In this document: positions 47,583 to 59,450 of the stretch, piece after piece
How positions within the stretch are numbered: position 1 is the first letter of the stretch
Layout of the letters: each line of letters opens with the position of its first letter
Origin: Branchinecta lynchi
Taxonomy: Eukaryota; Arthropoda; Branchiopoda; Anostraca; Branchinectidae
Assembly (NCBI GenBank): GCA_023053575.1
Contig: JAKZAP010000006.1
Location: 14,393,280-14,457,279, forward strand
DNA length: 64,000 nucleotides
Direction: 5' to 3'
Notes under the pieces: generated by a model
What the model was told of the DNA's origin: nothing
The model's input: the letters and a program-made list of their open reading frames with translations, nothing else
Databases searched by the model: none
Translations under genes and position numbers: made by a program

Positions 47583-47805
47583 AAACGGCCAGAATTCTCC
47601 TTATGTGAGTGTTGACCTGCTGAAAGGCTCGTACAAAGCAGCTGTCCGAAATTCCTTCGAATGCCAGGAGGAACGGAAAGATTTTAAATCAACGCGATGA
47701 CGAGGGTTAATGATGGATACTTACATCAGTGTGTTTAGAGTGATAGTTCACCATTAAATGTAGTTTATGGGACTGAGACAATGGATCAATTTTCGCCTGA
47801 ATTAG

Positions 47806-48087
47806 GAGCGTGTTCCATCCTACTTACCGTAGTTACTACGTATGACGTCACGAATTCTGGCTTTTTGCCGTCAAGGCTGGAACGATTTTTCTATTTTCCA
47901 GAAGGATCTCACGCCGTTACAGAGATGCGTAGTTACTACGCTTGCTACGCTCCCGAGCATGGTAGGCAAATAGTAACTATTAGTTACTATCCGACAAGGT
48001 TGTAACGGTCAGCGTAGTAACTTTTCGTGAGGAAGGAACGGAAATAGTAACTAATAGTAAATATTGTTAGAAGGGTGGAACACGCTC
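47806..48087. mobile_element. 282-bp MITE with 3-bp target duplication, copy 3
   Basis: The ends are GAGCGTGTTCCATCCT and AGGGTGGAACACGCTC, flanked by TAG at 47803-47805 and 48088-48090. It has the same foldback interior as copies at 13106 and 23215. Confidence 0.85.
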
Positions 48088-48483
48088 TAGGCCACACTGT
48101 CATAAGTTCCATGACAGATAACAGAAGGGCGAGCGATTTCAACTGACAACACTCAACATACAAGACTTGGAATGTAATCCGTTCTTGCGACAAACGTTAC
48201 GCATGAAATGTTATGCATAACAAGCACTGCCAGGAAGAGTTGAAAAAAAAACGCCAAAAGACACTGCTGACTTTTCTGTTTGTCGCCATGATATCGGAAA
48301 ATTCAGCAGATGATTTGCCATTTTTTTTTCTTTTCCTGGCAATACTTGCTATGCATAAAATTTCATGCATGGGCTACGTTTGTCGACAACAGATTGCATT
48401 CCAACTGTTGTCTGTTGAGTGTTGAAACCGCGCATCCTTGCGTTGCCTGTTATGAAATATCTGACAGTGCAGTCCTTGGCCTA
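48088..48483. mobile_element. Foldback element with about 150-bp arms
   Basis: The left half (caacactcaacatacaagac ttggaatg; cgacaaacgtta; tgcataacaagcactgccagg) is mirrored in the right half (cctggcaatacttgctatgc; tttgtcgacaac; cattccaactgttgtctgtt). The ends are TAGGCCA and TTGGCCTA. The TAG-flanked MITE inserted at its left edge. Confidence 0.75.
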
Positions 48484-49579
48484 CCCAATGACAATAGTAA
48501 TACATATGGCTTGCGTACTACAGTTCTGAATTTTGGAGATGCCTATCACCTCACAGAGATTTGAAAGCTAGCATAAAAACAGGATCGCAGGCACGATACT
48601 CTACTTTCGACCGATAGCATTTCAAACACTTTCTTGACTCGACTACGACTGTAGTTAACACGGAAATAAGAACTCAGTATTCCCGGAAAGCTTTCAGGAG
48701 AAAATGATAGCGCCTTATTTATTCCAACAAAACCCATGTTCTTGCATCGATTTCACCAGCACTCGTTTCCATGGACATGGTGGATGTTGACTCCAAGCAA
48801 TGAAAAATAAATGACAACACTAGCACGAAACCTGAGGTCGATTTCGCCTTCTAATGATCCAAAGAATCCATGATCTTGGGTCATTTCTAGCCACCCTCCC
48901 TCTGTCCACTAATCTACCACTAATAATGGAATCATGAAAAGCTGCGAACGACAAGAAACACGCAATCTTCTAGAAGAACCACATCGCATTCAGCCAAACT
49001 TCAATTCCGCACCGCTGGATACTAAATTAAGTTTTAGTTCACTGAAATCTGCTGAACATTAAGATCTGAGGAAAACCAGGTATTTTCAAGCAGCTAATCC
49101 GATAGCAATTATCCAAGAGTTCTGAGACTCTATTCGTTTTATTTCATTCCAATCGCTTATCAAACATAGCACTCATAAGATAAAGTACTTATAAATATAT
49201 GTGTAATCACAGCATGTCACTCAAGTGAGGTAAGATAAGGTAATATACAACTAAGCAGAACACTGACGAAATAGTTGCGACTGAGCACTTCGATTTGGGT
49301 ATACCGACAAATATGAAATAAACAAGCCAAACCAATCGGCCCCTAGGATACCCACCCCCCTCATTTATTCACAAGCAACACTTTAGTTAAACATCAAGGC
49401 TAACCGTATTATAGATGCTGCGCCTATGTACCACTGTCGAATAAGATCGTCAATTCAGTTATCTGCGCCACAATTTCCGGAAGCCCGCGCATTCCAAGGA
49501 ACTCTTCGTAGCTTTCCAACTTGCATGCGTATCCAACAATGACCCAACATTCGAGAAGCAATTCAAGTAAAAGAAGAGC
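48484..49579. other. Intronic stretch with nothing recognised
   Basis: AT-rich, with no element ends or exon-like frame. Confidence 0.35.
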
Positions 49580-49583
49580 TTAA

Positions 49584-49917
49584 AGGACCCCTCGCACTAT
49601 TTGAATCCATTAAATTTGAATCCATTAAAACTAGGCTGTGCTTTCAACAAATAATCCACGGTTTTGGCTGTTTTAAGCCTTTTCCGAGACTCTTTGACTT
49701 CTAGCGAAAGGAGGGACACAATTTACATAACCGTTTTTGCTGATGGAAAAACTCCTCGCAGACAACCGTCGACAGCGTGATACACGTCGAAGGTAGCAAA
49801 ACACGGCACGCGAGAGGGGCTAGAATTTACCGTACGAAATTGGGGTCTTCGGCTTTAGGAATATATGGAGTGATTATGGAAGTAGGTTGCTTTACTATTA
49901 TAGGTAAGAGAGGTCCT
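49584..49917. mobile_element. 334-bp inverted-repeat element with TTAA duplication
   Basis: TTAA-AGGACCCCTCGCACTA faces TAAGAGAGGTCCT-TTAA. A diverged copy lies at 8446. The ends resemble those of the 944-bp element at 7439 (AGGACACC), so one TTAA-targeting transposase may have mobilised both. Confidence 0.72.
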
Positions 49918-50639
49918 TTAAGGTAAAGTTCAGGAGGGGGGGGGGGGGCGGGTCTCTTAGATCTGTCTACACCAACGTTAAGAAAGACATTGCGACATGC
50001 CAAATTATCCCTCTTAGAAAGAGTCGTGCGCAGTACAGACGAATTTGCGTATCAGCATGTGGCAGAACAGCAGAAATTTGCAACTTTTGATACCATACAG
50101 CTTTATTTGCAAGCTGCTTACTCTCGCGGCAAAAATTACTGCTTTTTCTAAGGAGAAAGAACGGAACGGATAACACACTATTACTCCTGACAGATTTACT
50201 CAAGGAAGGACAGAAGGTGCCCTTTCAGAACTCTCACATCAATCTGAATCTGTGAAAGGATTGAATCCGACATCCCAAGGAGCCACATCCATTTCCATTT
50301 GCTCGAAAACTATCAACAGACGGAAATCCTCCTAACGAAAACGATGCAGGGCTTTCACAGCTTCGAATTGCACGTGGAGGGATTAATTACGGGAAACTAA
50401 CGTAGATTTAAAAATGCCCCCCCCCCCCCCCCCCGTGGGGGGTCGAGACCGAGTGCGCTCGAACATACAAAGTGGGGTGAAGTTTTATTACGGAAACCCA
50501 TTTCAAATCCATCCTCCATAAAGAAAATCCGGGTAGGTTTTTGAAGACGTAAAAGAAATTCGACAAATAATGTTTTTCCCCAAACTTGGCGTTTTCATGT
50601 TCGAGATCCATTCGATTCTGATTCATTCCCGTCAGAAAA
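49918..50639. other. Intronic stretch with G and C runs
   Basis: A G run near 49937 and a C run at 50417-50434. No exon was seen. Confidence 0.4.
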
Positions 50640-51840
50640 CAGAGAAAATACCAAATCTCTAATCGACTTCAGAAACAGCTTTGAGCTTCAACCAAATTTC
50701 CCGTTTTGGCCGAATTCCTGGTGAACCATTTGTCCGACAAGAAAACTAAGTTGAGATATGGATTCAGTGAGCCTCCTGACCCCTTAAAAGAATATCTCAT
50801 TAGCTTACAAAACATATTTGTTTTTATCCTTAATCCGAATTATTTCCTCTACCTCTAAATTTAGGGCTAAAGAACCCGTCTAAGGACTTTTGCCTGTACT
50901 TTGCCAGTGAATCCTTATACGAAGTTTGAACAACATATATCAACCACTTCGAACCCCCGACAATACCAAACCCAAAGAATACGTACGCTAGGTTTAACAG
51001 TCTTCTATTAAACCTAACTAACTTTGCGCGTATACGCGCGAGCGAAGTCCCCCCCCCCCCCCCTCCCCCCTGGGTGCATTGATTAAACAAAGTGACGTAA
51101 CCCACGCGCAGAGCTTTCGCATGCGTGACTTAAAGGGGTAGGGAAGGGACTGGTCAATGGTAAAAAACTGGTAATTTTTTTTTACTGAACTGTTACCAGA
51201 TAGTTTTCGGATGCATTCTGACTTTTCGACCCAATAAATGCCGGTTGGAACTTTAGAGATAACTAAGCCGATCGCATTCACTTTTTGTTTATCATTAGTA
51301 TATTAGAAAGTTGCAACAACATGTCTTCTCACTCTATATCGACTGTATGTCAAAACGTCATGCTAAATTTCCGGATTCAGCGCGAACTACTTGTCCGGTG
51401 TGAAAATAATTTTGACATTCGGATTCAATGTGTTCCTACTCAGGATTCGAACATCCTATCAACTTCAGATACAACTTTTACCTTTCCCAAACTTCCGGTT
51501 TTTGCCGGATTCCGGGTGAACTACTTGTCCGGCGAGAAAATAAGTTTCATATTCGGATCCAGCATGTTTCCTTACCGTAAATCGACTATCTCATTAGCTT
51601 TTAAAAAAGGTTGTTGCCGACTTGTCGTCCCTTAATTTGAAGCCCCACCACCACCCCTAAATATAGGACTATAGAGCCCATCTTCGAATTTGACCTGTAC
51701 TTTTTGACCCAAAAAGTCATTGTGCCAAATTTGAACAAACATCTCAACTCCTTCGAGAGTCATCGTGCTAACAGACGGACGGACGGATAACTTTTGCGAT
51801 GTCATAGCTATCCCTTCACTTACGTTCTGGGATCCCAAAA
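50640..51840 (-). mobile_element. Family 1 element, copy H, inverted
   Basis: It has array units such as ttttgccggattccgggtg and the 5' block cacttacgttctgggatccc. The 3' terminus is missing. It shares the extra internal segment with copy G (tacgctaggtttaacagtctt). Confidence 0.7.
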
Positions 51841-52312
51841 ACAACCCCCACAAATTATTTCTGACACATTTTAGATTGCGAACGGTAAAGGAATAGCAAT
51901 AACTTTTCCTGGTGACTAATCCAAATCAAGCACCATCGAAAGCACCTGATCTTAAATTTTCAGGGTCCTAGACCAACGAATCTAGAAGTTACGATGACGG
52001 GAGATTCCTTGGAAATGGACTGCATGGCCGAACGTGGACGGAAGTACCATGAAAACTACTAGCTGAATATCTAAATTAAATTCCCAGACTCAGATGTCTA
52101 ATGTCTAAATTAAATTCCCAGAGCCTTCGAGAGGCCATACTTTCCGGGAGATGGATAAATGTCCAAAAAATAAAAAAAGATACAAGAATCTCCGTCGGTG
52201 ACCAGTGAACATGAGTATATTATTTATTTGAGAAGAATATGTAACGACATATCTTTAAACCTGTAAACGCTCAAGTATCATGAATATCGTTCTAGAGCAC
52301 TTGCAGCCTTTC

Positions 52313-52626
52313 GCCCAAGTGTCACTTAGCGATCGTAATGTCTGTCATGTCTGTCCAATTTCTGCTACTTGGGGCACTTCCAAATAAGTTAGGACCATCT
52401 ATCTTGGCACGCAATCAAGGACCCTACCTACCCAATTCGCTAAGAAACCTTCCTGTCTCGGATCCAAGCATCCCCGAGAATCTGGGATTTTGTTATAGGT
52501 CTAAGATGCGAACGAGTGAAACTTTATAAGTGCTAGAATACATAGGGGGAGCTGGAGGGGGGGGGGGCATCCTCTTTAACTTTCTCGTATTTCCGTAACT
52601 AGTGTTATCCGCGCTCGTAGCTCTTT
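52313..52626 (+). mobile_element. Short Family 2 copy without arrays
   Basis: The start caagtgtcacttagcgatcg and the end gcgctcgtagctctttctt match the two Family 2 termini only about 310 bp apart. The satellite arrays have been lost or were never gained. Confidence 0.5.
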
Positions 52627-52966
52627 CTTTTTATTTGTATGTCCTTTCTTGCACGAAATGCACTACCATGTAGTACAGACATGTCTGATACTGTTTATCT
52701 AAAGGTTGGGTAAGAGGGTAAGTTTATATTAAGGAAAAGCTGGAGACTGGATTATGGTCAGAAAGTCCAGGTTAGAATACGACATTTAAGTTCGTAATTC
52801 ATATATTACGAGCCGATGTGTCTCCTTTAAGTGTTCGGACAAGTACGAAGCCTAAATGTCCCTTTGGACTGACGAAAAACTCTCACGTACGCATTTCACA
52901 CCGATACCCTTACGGCCGACAGAACGAGAAAACCTTATGCAGTTAACATTTTACTTAAATCCAGAA

Positions 52967-53858
52967 TTGAGATTAGTCATACACAAAATCCTCAATTTTT
53001 GGGCAGGATGCCCATAATACGTTGGGCATTTTACCCCTGTGAAATTTGGTTAAACTGACACTGGTTATATACCTAAATTGGGTTGTCTCCTGTCCTAGAT
53101 CAAAAGATACCTGATTTTACTTTCTATACAACCCTATTTTCCAATTTTCAAAATGTTAGAGCACTTTCAAGATACATAGCGTTTTGTGGAGGCCACTTAT
53201 TTCCTAGTGGGTTAGTCTATCCTTTCCCAGGTAGTTGCCACTAGGTTACTCATTCCTTTTCTGGGTTGTCGCCGCTAGGTTACACTATCCTTCTCAGGTA
53301 GTCACCGCTAGGTAGAGTGGACGAGGTAAGCTTTTAAATTTTCTTCCTTTAGGATTTAAAATTCCTTTCCTTCCAAATTCCTTTAGATTATATTTGATTA
53401 GATTTCCTTTTGTTGTATTTCTTTTGAATTTAGTGAGTTTCGATAACAATCGATAACACCTTCGAAAAAAAAAATCAGTCTAAATAAATAAAATAAAAGG
53501 CAAACAATCTAAAGGAAATATTTCCTCCAGTGAAAAGACTGAAAAGCTTGCCTCATCCATGCTACCTAGCAGTAGTTTTCTCAGAAAAGATAGAGCAAAC
53601 CCACTTGGAGAGAAGTTGCCTCCAAAAAACTCTGTTATCTTGGAAGTGCTCTAACATTTTGAAACTTGGAAAATGAGGTTGGATAGAAAGTAAAATCAGG
53701 TATCTTTTGATCTAGGACAGGAAGACAACCCTATTTAAGTATTTAACCAGTCTCAGTAAATTTCACAGGCGTACCAGGCCCATGCTCCAGGGCATGGTGC
53801 CCAGACGTTGGGGCACCACGCCCTAAAATTGAGGATTTGTGTATGACTGGTTGAGATT
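52967..53858. mobile_element. Element of about 890 bp with about 210-bp inverted repeats
   Basis: The left arm (gattagtcatacacaaaatc, tcctagatcaaaagatacct, aaaatgttagagcacttt) returns inverted on the right (aagtgctctaacatttt, aggtatcttttgatctagga, gatttgtgtatgactgg). The centre holds a 43-44 bp tandem repeat (ccgctaggtta/gccactaggtta) at 53205-53320. No transposase. Confidence 0.78.
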
Positions 53859-54328
53859 TGTTAACTTACAAAGCGTAAAGTAAGGAAAGTAAGCAGTGGA
53901 AGAAAAGAAAATCGATTCGCTTGATCAGATGATTTTACAGTTTGATCAGAGAGAACACAGGTTTATGAGAAAAAGCAAAATGAAACTGAGAAGTTAAAAA
54001 AGAAATTGCAATTTTACCCAGTCTGAAAGGGTTTGTTAAATACGTGCAAGGGTTAACGTAACATAAGGGTAACGGAAGCGAAGCGTTTTTACGTGTCGGT
54101 CTGAAGGGGCTTAACTAATGTTCCAATACAAAGGCTCGTACGAAGGCGATCATGTTGGAACTGCGCAGTTTATCATAGCGACTTTCAAGTCTTTGATTGT
54201 CTTCAACATGCTCCAAAAAAGATCAAAGCAGAAAAAATAAGCTACAAATATTATTAATTCAATGGGGCAAAACGGCAATCAAAACTGTGAAAACACGAAA
54301 CGACGTGATTGTGAAAAGAAAGCTCAAG
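53859..54328. other. Intron start region downstream of the linker exon
   Basis: Nothing recognised. No clear AATAAA lies near the stop at 54329, which weakens the case for a terminal exon. Confidence 0.4.
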
Positions 54329-54571
54329 CTATTTCGATTGTCTTTTGCTTTTTTGACGCATAGGTACAACCGGCGAATCCGGAACTGCGTATTCGCTCTC
54401 TATTTCATATTTACCATCGGCTTTAACGACTAGAGTGGCCCGTGGCGGGGAGCTATACGGGACGAACGGACGGGGACTAATCGCAGAGTAAATATTCTTC
54501 TGAGCACGCTTCCCCGAGTCAAGAACTAAGGACTGAGGCTCAAACTTCCAAGGGGAGGACAGCGAGCTTAC
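54329..54571 (-). CDS. Open extension of the linker exon: possible alternative C-terminus
   Basis: Downstream of the GTAAGC donor the linker frame remains open for 80 further codons, then meets a stop after ...RQKSKRQSK. The composition looks protein-like, for example YSAISPRPFVPYSS and KYEIESEYAVPDSPVVP. I see no good phase-0 donor inside it. If the donor is skipped, the protein would end here, just after PDZ5 and its linker, giving a truncated scaffold. The stretch may instead be intron that is open by chance, or exon joined by a weak donor to an exon I have not found. There is no AATAAA immediately after the stop, so I rate a terminal exon as unproven. Confidence 0.4.
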   Translation of the reverse strand, partial: VSSLSSPWKFEPQSLVLDSGKRAQKNIYSAISPRPFVPYSSPPRATLVVKADGKYEIESEYAVPDSPVVPMRQKSKRQSK

Positions 54572-55912
54572 CATTGCTTTCCTTTCAGCAAGCACGGTCG
54601 GCAGCACTTTCTTTTCCGGAGTGGCCCTTTTCTTCAGATTATCATTTACATTCAGCATATCCGAAAGAAATCCCTGCTTTGGATTAGAAGCAGAAAAAGG
54701 CTTGGGAAGGGCGTTGGCCACTTTTGTCGTCGGCAGCTTCCCACTCTTGCTTGGCTGAGGTGATGAGATACTATTCACGCTAGCAACAGATGATACAACC
54801 TTTGTGTCGGCTAATGACGCGATTATAACTGAATGCTCCTTTACAAGATGGCTGTTCTTACTCTTCTGGGAATCTGGGCGCGACACACTCCGAAGAGAGT
54901 CTTTACCAGGAGCTGCTGACAAAGAGGCTCCATTAGAGCCAACAATGGCTGAATCTGATGTCTTACCCATCTCAACGGCACGGAACGGAGCGGGATCTTC
55001 GGCAGTAAAGCGAGCAGAAGCTTCTCTGGTCCTTTGGTCCACCAGTGACTGATCTGAAGAGCAGTCTGATGTGAAAGATACCGTTAAACCCTTTACCAAC
55101 AGGTCCAGCGGTTCGGGTCTCTTTCGAGGTGACTGTCTGCTGTCAGAAAACTCTTCAGGTACGATGAGTACTTCACCCGAAAAACTTTCGAAATCTTGAA
55201 GACTGTTAGTCTGAACAATGGTCATGGCAAAACTCCTGTTCAGATCTACGTCGATATCTTCTTTCCTAACCGGTACTTCTGCATCAATTGCAAGGGGTGC
55301 TGAATTAAGGATTGCACTAGCCTTTGCGGGTTTCGGGAGAGTCGGTGGTGCTTCTGCCTTTTTCTCTGTCCCCAGTTCCTTATTCATTAAACTTTCTGTT
55401 GGCAAAAAGTCAGGAGTGAACGACGAAAGAGGACAGAAGGCAACAGGCGGTGGGTTTACGGTCGACTCGGCGTTTGCGTTCGCTTTCTTCGCCTTCCGTC
55501 TCCGGACTGGTTTATCCGGGCTTTCGCCGGACTCGCTTCCAAAGTAACCGTGTTCCGTCTTAGGAACACCTTTGAACGGGTCCTCCCATCCGAAAGGTTC
55601 CTCCAATATATCCATCAATGGCCAATCCTTTTTAATCACTGAGGGCTCTCTCAATGGATCTTGGCTGTTAACGGACCACTGAGGATCTCCGAAGGGATCC
55701 TTGTCAAAATTGGAAAGACACTGGTCTTCCCAACACCAACTAGGGTTCTCGAATCCCGTTTGCCAAGGTGGCTGTAAATGAGTTCTTACCTGAGAGGGAA
55801 GACTTGACGGCAGGGATGAAGGGGGCGGGGGGATGATCGGTATGGTGGGAATATCGGTTGCCGTTGGTAGTGGTTTTGCAACACCGAGGCGAACAGTCCC
55901 GCGTGGCGCTCC
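54572..55912 (-). CDS. MPDZ: MPDZ/MUPP1-like scaffold, exon with end of PDZ5 and long linker
   Basis: This is the most 5' exon of the gene in the window; earlier exons lie beyond the right edge. It opens after a TTACAG acceptor and begins GAPRGTVRLGVAKPLP. That is the last strand of a PDZ domain and closely resembles the end of PDZ5 in vertebrate MPDZ (established family knowledge, from memory). Next come a Pro/Ser stretch (residues 17-41), a Trp/Asp-rich part with DPFGDP and EDPFKG motifs (about 70-115), a basic RRRKAKK patch (about 138-144) and a low-complexity Ser/Lys-rich linker. The exon is phase 0 at both ends if the donor ATG|GTAAGC is used, giving 447 codons. The reading frame stays open to a TAG ending at 54329, so a longer form is possible. 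MPDZ proteins assemble junction and polarity complexes at the membrane cortex through their PDZ domains. The exact 3' end is less certain than the identity. Confidence 0.85.
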
Positions 55913-57841
55913 CTGTAAGATTCAATAACATTAATTTCCCGATGAAAGGAAAAGGCATCTGCTAGACAATTTAACGGCAACTCGATCGTCAGTTTTTCAG
56001 AGCATCTCCAGGATGGCTATAAAATGGAATGAAAGTCGTTAAAATCTTCCTGTAAATCTAGTATTTATGTCACTAGAAAACAGGAATACAAGGCATGTAA
56101 CTGAACTACCCCCCCCCCCTCCCTTCCCTGTCAATCACGGGGGTGCTAGGCCGAGCAAACTCTTGCGGTATTCAGATAAACAATAGCATACGGATAGTGA
56201 ACGAACGCTGCGCGGACGTAAAATTCTTTGACCTCTTACTACCAACTCCGCCCATGCTACAGAGCACGACTGCATCAACTTCTTCTCCGCGAGGGGGATG
56301 ATAATTCAATCACTTCTTTATGTTCATTGGAATACCCACATACACTATCACAAATCATGACAAAAAATAGAGCCATCTCCTTTGCAACTTCGTCAGCTCC
56401 TTCTATCAATGTGAAATCCACCCCAACAGCGTCTTTTGAAAGCGTCTATATCTGGCCTTTACTCAGCCGGCGAATGGCCTCCTATATCCTCTCCGGAATT
56501 AATATTGATTAACAGGGCGCATCACTTTAAATATGAAAGTGAAAAGCTGGGCCAAGCACGATTTCCCCTCCGAAGCAAACAAACGCCATCTGAGTAAGTA
56601 ACTGCTTTGGAGAAATTAAATAACTGCTTCGTGACACGCAGCAAACTGGAAAGAGAATTTATATCAGTGACTTAAGTTGTACAGTCGATGGCAAATGCCC
56701 GACTGAAGCGAAAGATCTTGGTAACGTCTGAAAAGAAAGAGGTTTACGAACGGACATCATGGAGATAACGGAACAGGTTAGACAAGAAAGGCAACTGAAA
56801 TCAAGGAGCAGAGAATCAACTTTCGCCTAATACGAAATGTTTTAAGAGTACTTTCCGGTGAAACCCTACTCGAGAACATTCTGGTCCAAAGGACAACATT
56901 AGACCCCCCCCCCCCCCCAAACGCCAGACAAAAGTTGAGATCCAGGTTTCAGCCAATCAATAGCATGTTTCGTATAACACGCTTATCACTATTCGCTTAT
57001 GTTTCAATATCTTACTGTCAGATACCAAGACTTTGAAGGAAAACATCACGAATACACTTTAGTAGATGTGCAATTGCAATAGAATAGAATTTATTGCACA
57101 AAAAGCCTGAGGCCATGGCAAAAATGGTTAAAAAAAAGAAAAAAAAGAGAACGCTTGAACGAAATAGTAGAACTAAAGAACTGAGATCAGGAACGGCAAT
57201 CAAAAGCGCAACTAATATCCAGTTTCACTGAAGTGCCAAAAGTATCACAAGTAGACGCCGGATTGCGTGGGGAATTGATTAAATGTCTTACAGTGTGGAA
57301 GACATTTCCAGAAAATGCATGGCTCTAATAAGACTTGATGGATCGTAAGAGCTGATGAGATAATTGATCCATTTCTAGGTCCGAACCGTAACTACCTGTG
57401 GTTAGAATGTTGATAAAGAGCATGTTGTGGCCATACCCCCCAATACGCAGACTGTGTTCTCTGTTGATACTCCACCTCTCCTTCAAAAGATCTCTCAAGC
57501 CTAATCTTCCTCTGCTTCTCTCTATTATGCAAATAAAGCTAAGTCTCTGAATGGACTTCATCCAAATAAGGAAATATGTTTCCCAAGAGGTTCTCAGAAG
57601 GCCTATAAGCGGATTTAATCATGTCCGTATTCTCTTCCCTTTCAGAGGGACAAAAAAGATTTAAGGCCTATACAGGCTTGATTAACATAGGGAATTGAGA
57701 AAAGAAACAGAGCTAAAGTTTTGTTCCGACCGAAAAATCTTTTCCCCCAAACATGTAGGGTAAAGTCGTGGACACCGGCAAATTTCGGCAACTTCGCAAA
57801 TAGACGATATGAAAAGAACTTCCAGATGGAGAGGGTAAAAT
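55913..57841. other. Intron upstream of the linker exon
   Basis: No PDZ5 exon is present. A C run lies at 56905-56918. 57060-57180 (caatagaatttattgcac) looks like an inverted LINE 3' end. A minus-strand frame at 57325-57561 has weak LINE-like character but no firm motif. Confidence 0.4.
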
Positions 57842-59200
57842 AACAAGAGGTGGAAGCTCATATGGCACTTGCAAGACTGGGTCAGAGGATGAAAGTAGGA
57901 ATTCTTCAGTTGGTGGGTTTGTTGTGATTATTTGTAAGCAAAACCCTTGAGATAATGAGTCTTTATCAAAAGAACGTATCGTTTGGTAATGCATTTGGCT
58001 GTGATGATGCGCACTTTAGGGCGCTAGAAATTCTTCTGTAATCAAAACTCTTGAAGCAAAAATGATGATGAGCTCATCGGGAGAGTGAAATGTATATTTT
58101 ACTCAAAAGTATCATTTGTACTTTTAGAAATTCAATTGTAAGCAAAACCCTTGAGGCAAAAATGGTCTAATCATGTCAAGTCTCTAATGTTCAAGCCAAG
58201 TTTCATGGTCCTAGCACATCTGGAAGTACCTTAACTCGTGATCAACGGAATTCCGGACCCCCCCCCCCCCCCCCTATCTAACTCCCCCCAAAGTGCTCGA
58301 ATCCGATCCAGTTCTTTCAACTGATGAATCCAGGGCTTGTGCTTGTTCTTCCCACACAGTTTCATCCCAATCGCTCCACACTAAGCGTGTCACAAGATTT
58401 ACGGCTCCCCCCTCTGACTTCCTCCCCCCCCCACAATCATCGGATCCTGTTCGGACTTCACATGGGACATCCGAGACACGAGGTCTTTCCAAATATCAAG
58501 TTTCATTACGATGCGATCACCCGTTCCAAAGTTATACTTACCTCTAGATTTCGGATTCCCCTTCCCTCCACTCCCCCCAGGGTGGTAGGATCGGGGAGTG
58601 ACTATTTCCAAGTTCGTTTGGTTGGGTCCCTGGTATGCTTGCCAAGTTTCACTGTCCTAACCCACCTGGAAGTAACTTAACTCCGTATAACCGGAATTCC
58701 GGACCCCCCCCCCCCCCCTCCAACTCACCCACAGTGCACGAATCCCGTCCGGTTCTGTCAATGATGTACCTAGGGCTTGTGCTTGTTCCTCTCACCAAGT
58801 TTCATCCCGATCCCTCCACTCTAAGCGTGTGACATGATTTCCCCCCCCCTCCACCTCCCCCCCACACATTCATCGGATTCGGTCCAGACTTGGAAAGGGA
58901 CATCTGAGACATGAAGTCTTTCCAAATATCAAATTTCATTAAGATCCGATAACCTCTTCGAAAGTTACGCATGCCCTTTAATTCCGGATTCCGGCTCCCC
59001 TCCCTCCCCCCACGATGGTCGGATCGGGCAAGTGACTATTTCCAACTTATTTTGTCGGGTTCCTAAATATGCCCGCCAAGTTAAATCGTCCTAGCTTATC
59101 TGGAAGTACCCCAACTCGCAAACACTAGACTAACCGACCGACAGACAGACTGACGGAAAAGTGATCGGTATATAGCACTTGACCGGATGTCAAGTGCCAT
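57842..59200 (-). mobile_element. Family 2 satellite-bearing element, inverted, complete
   Basis: Minus-strand reading: start at tgatcggtatatagcacttg (about 59160-59200), about three units of roughly 280 bp (58190-59150), about two units of about 140 bp (57890-58170), and the 3' end at aacaagaggtggaagctcat. Pyrimidine runs mark each 280-bp unit. Confidence 0.78.
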
Positions 59201-59450
59201 AAAAAGCCCTAGCCCTGGTTTGCGCTTGTCAAAAATATTTCGTTAACAGCAAGTACCTGCAGCGCTTTCCAGTCCAGAGTGGGTGAAAAACTTTCAAAGA
59301 CATCCACGGTACTGAAGTGCAGAACTTCACCTGAAGTATCCCTCAGCCTATCACCTTCTCCCACAACTTTTTTTTTTGCAATTTAAGCTTCCATCGAAAG
59401 TTCGACGGACTGGTCCACAGTAAAATGCTGGTAGAATAGACAGGGAAAGT

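Noticed and set aside
54329..54331. Stop codon as the end of a separate gene
   Set aside because: The exon opens with the conserved end of MPDZ PDZ5 and the next exons continue the same protein, so an independent gene ending here is less likely than an alternative end or retained intron.
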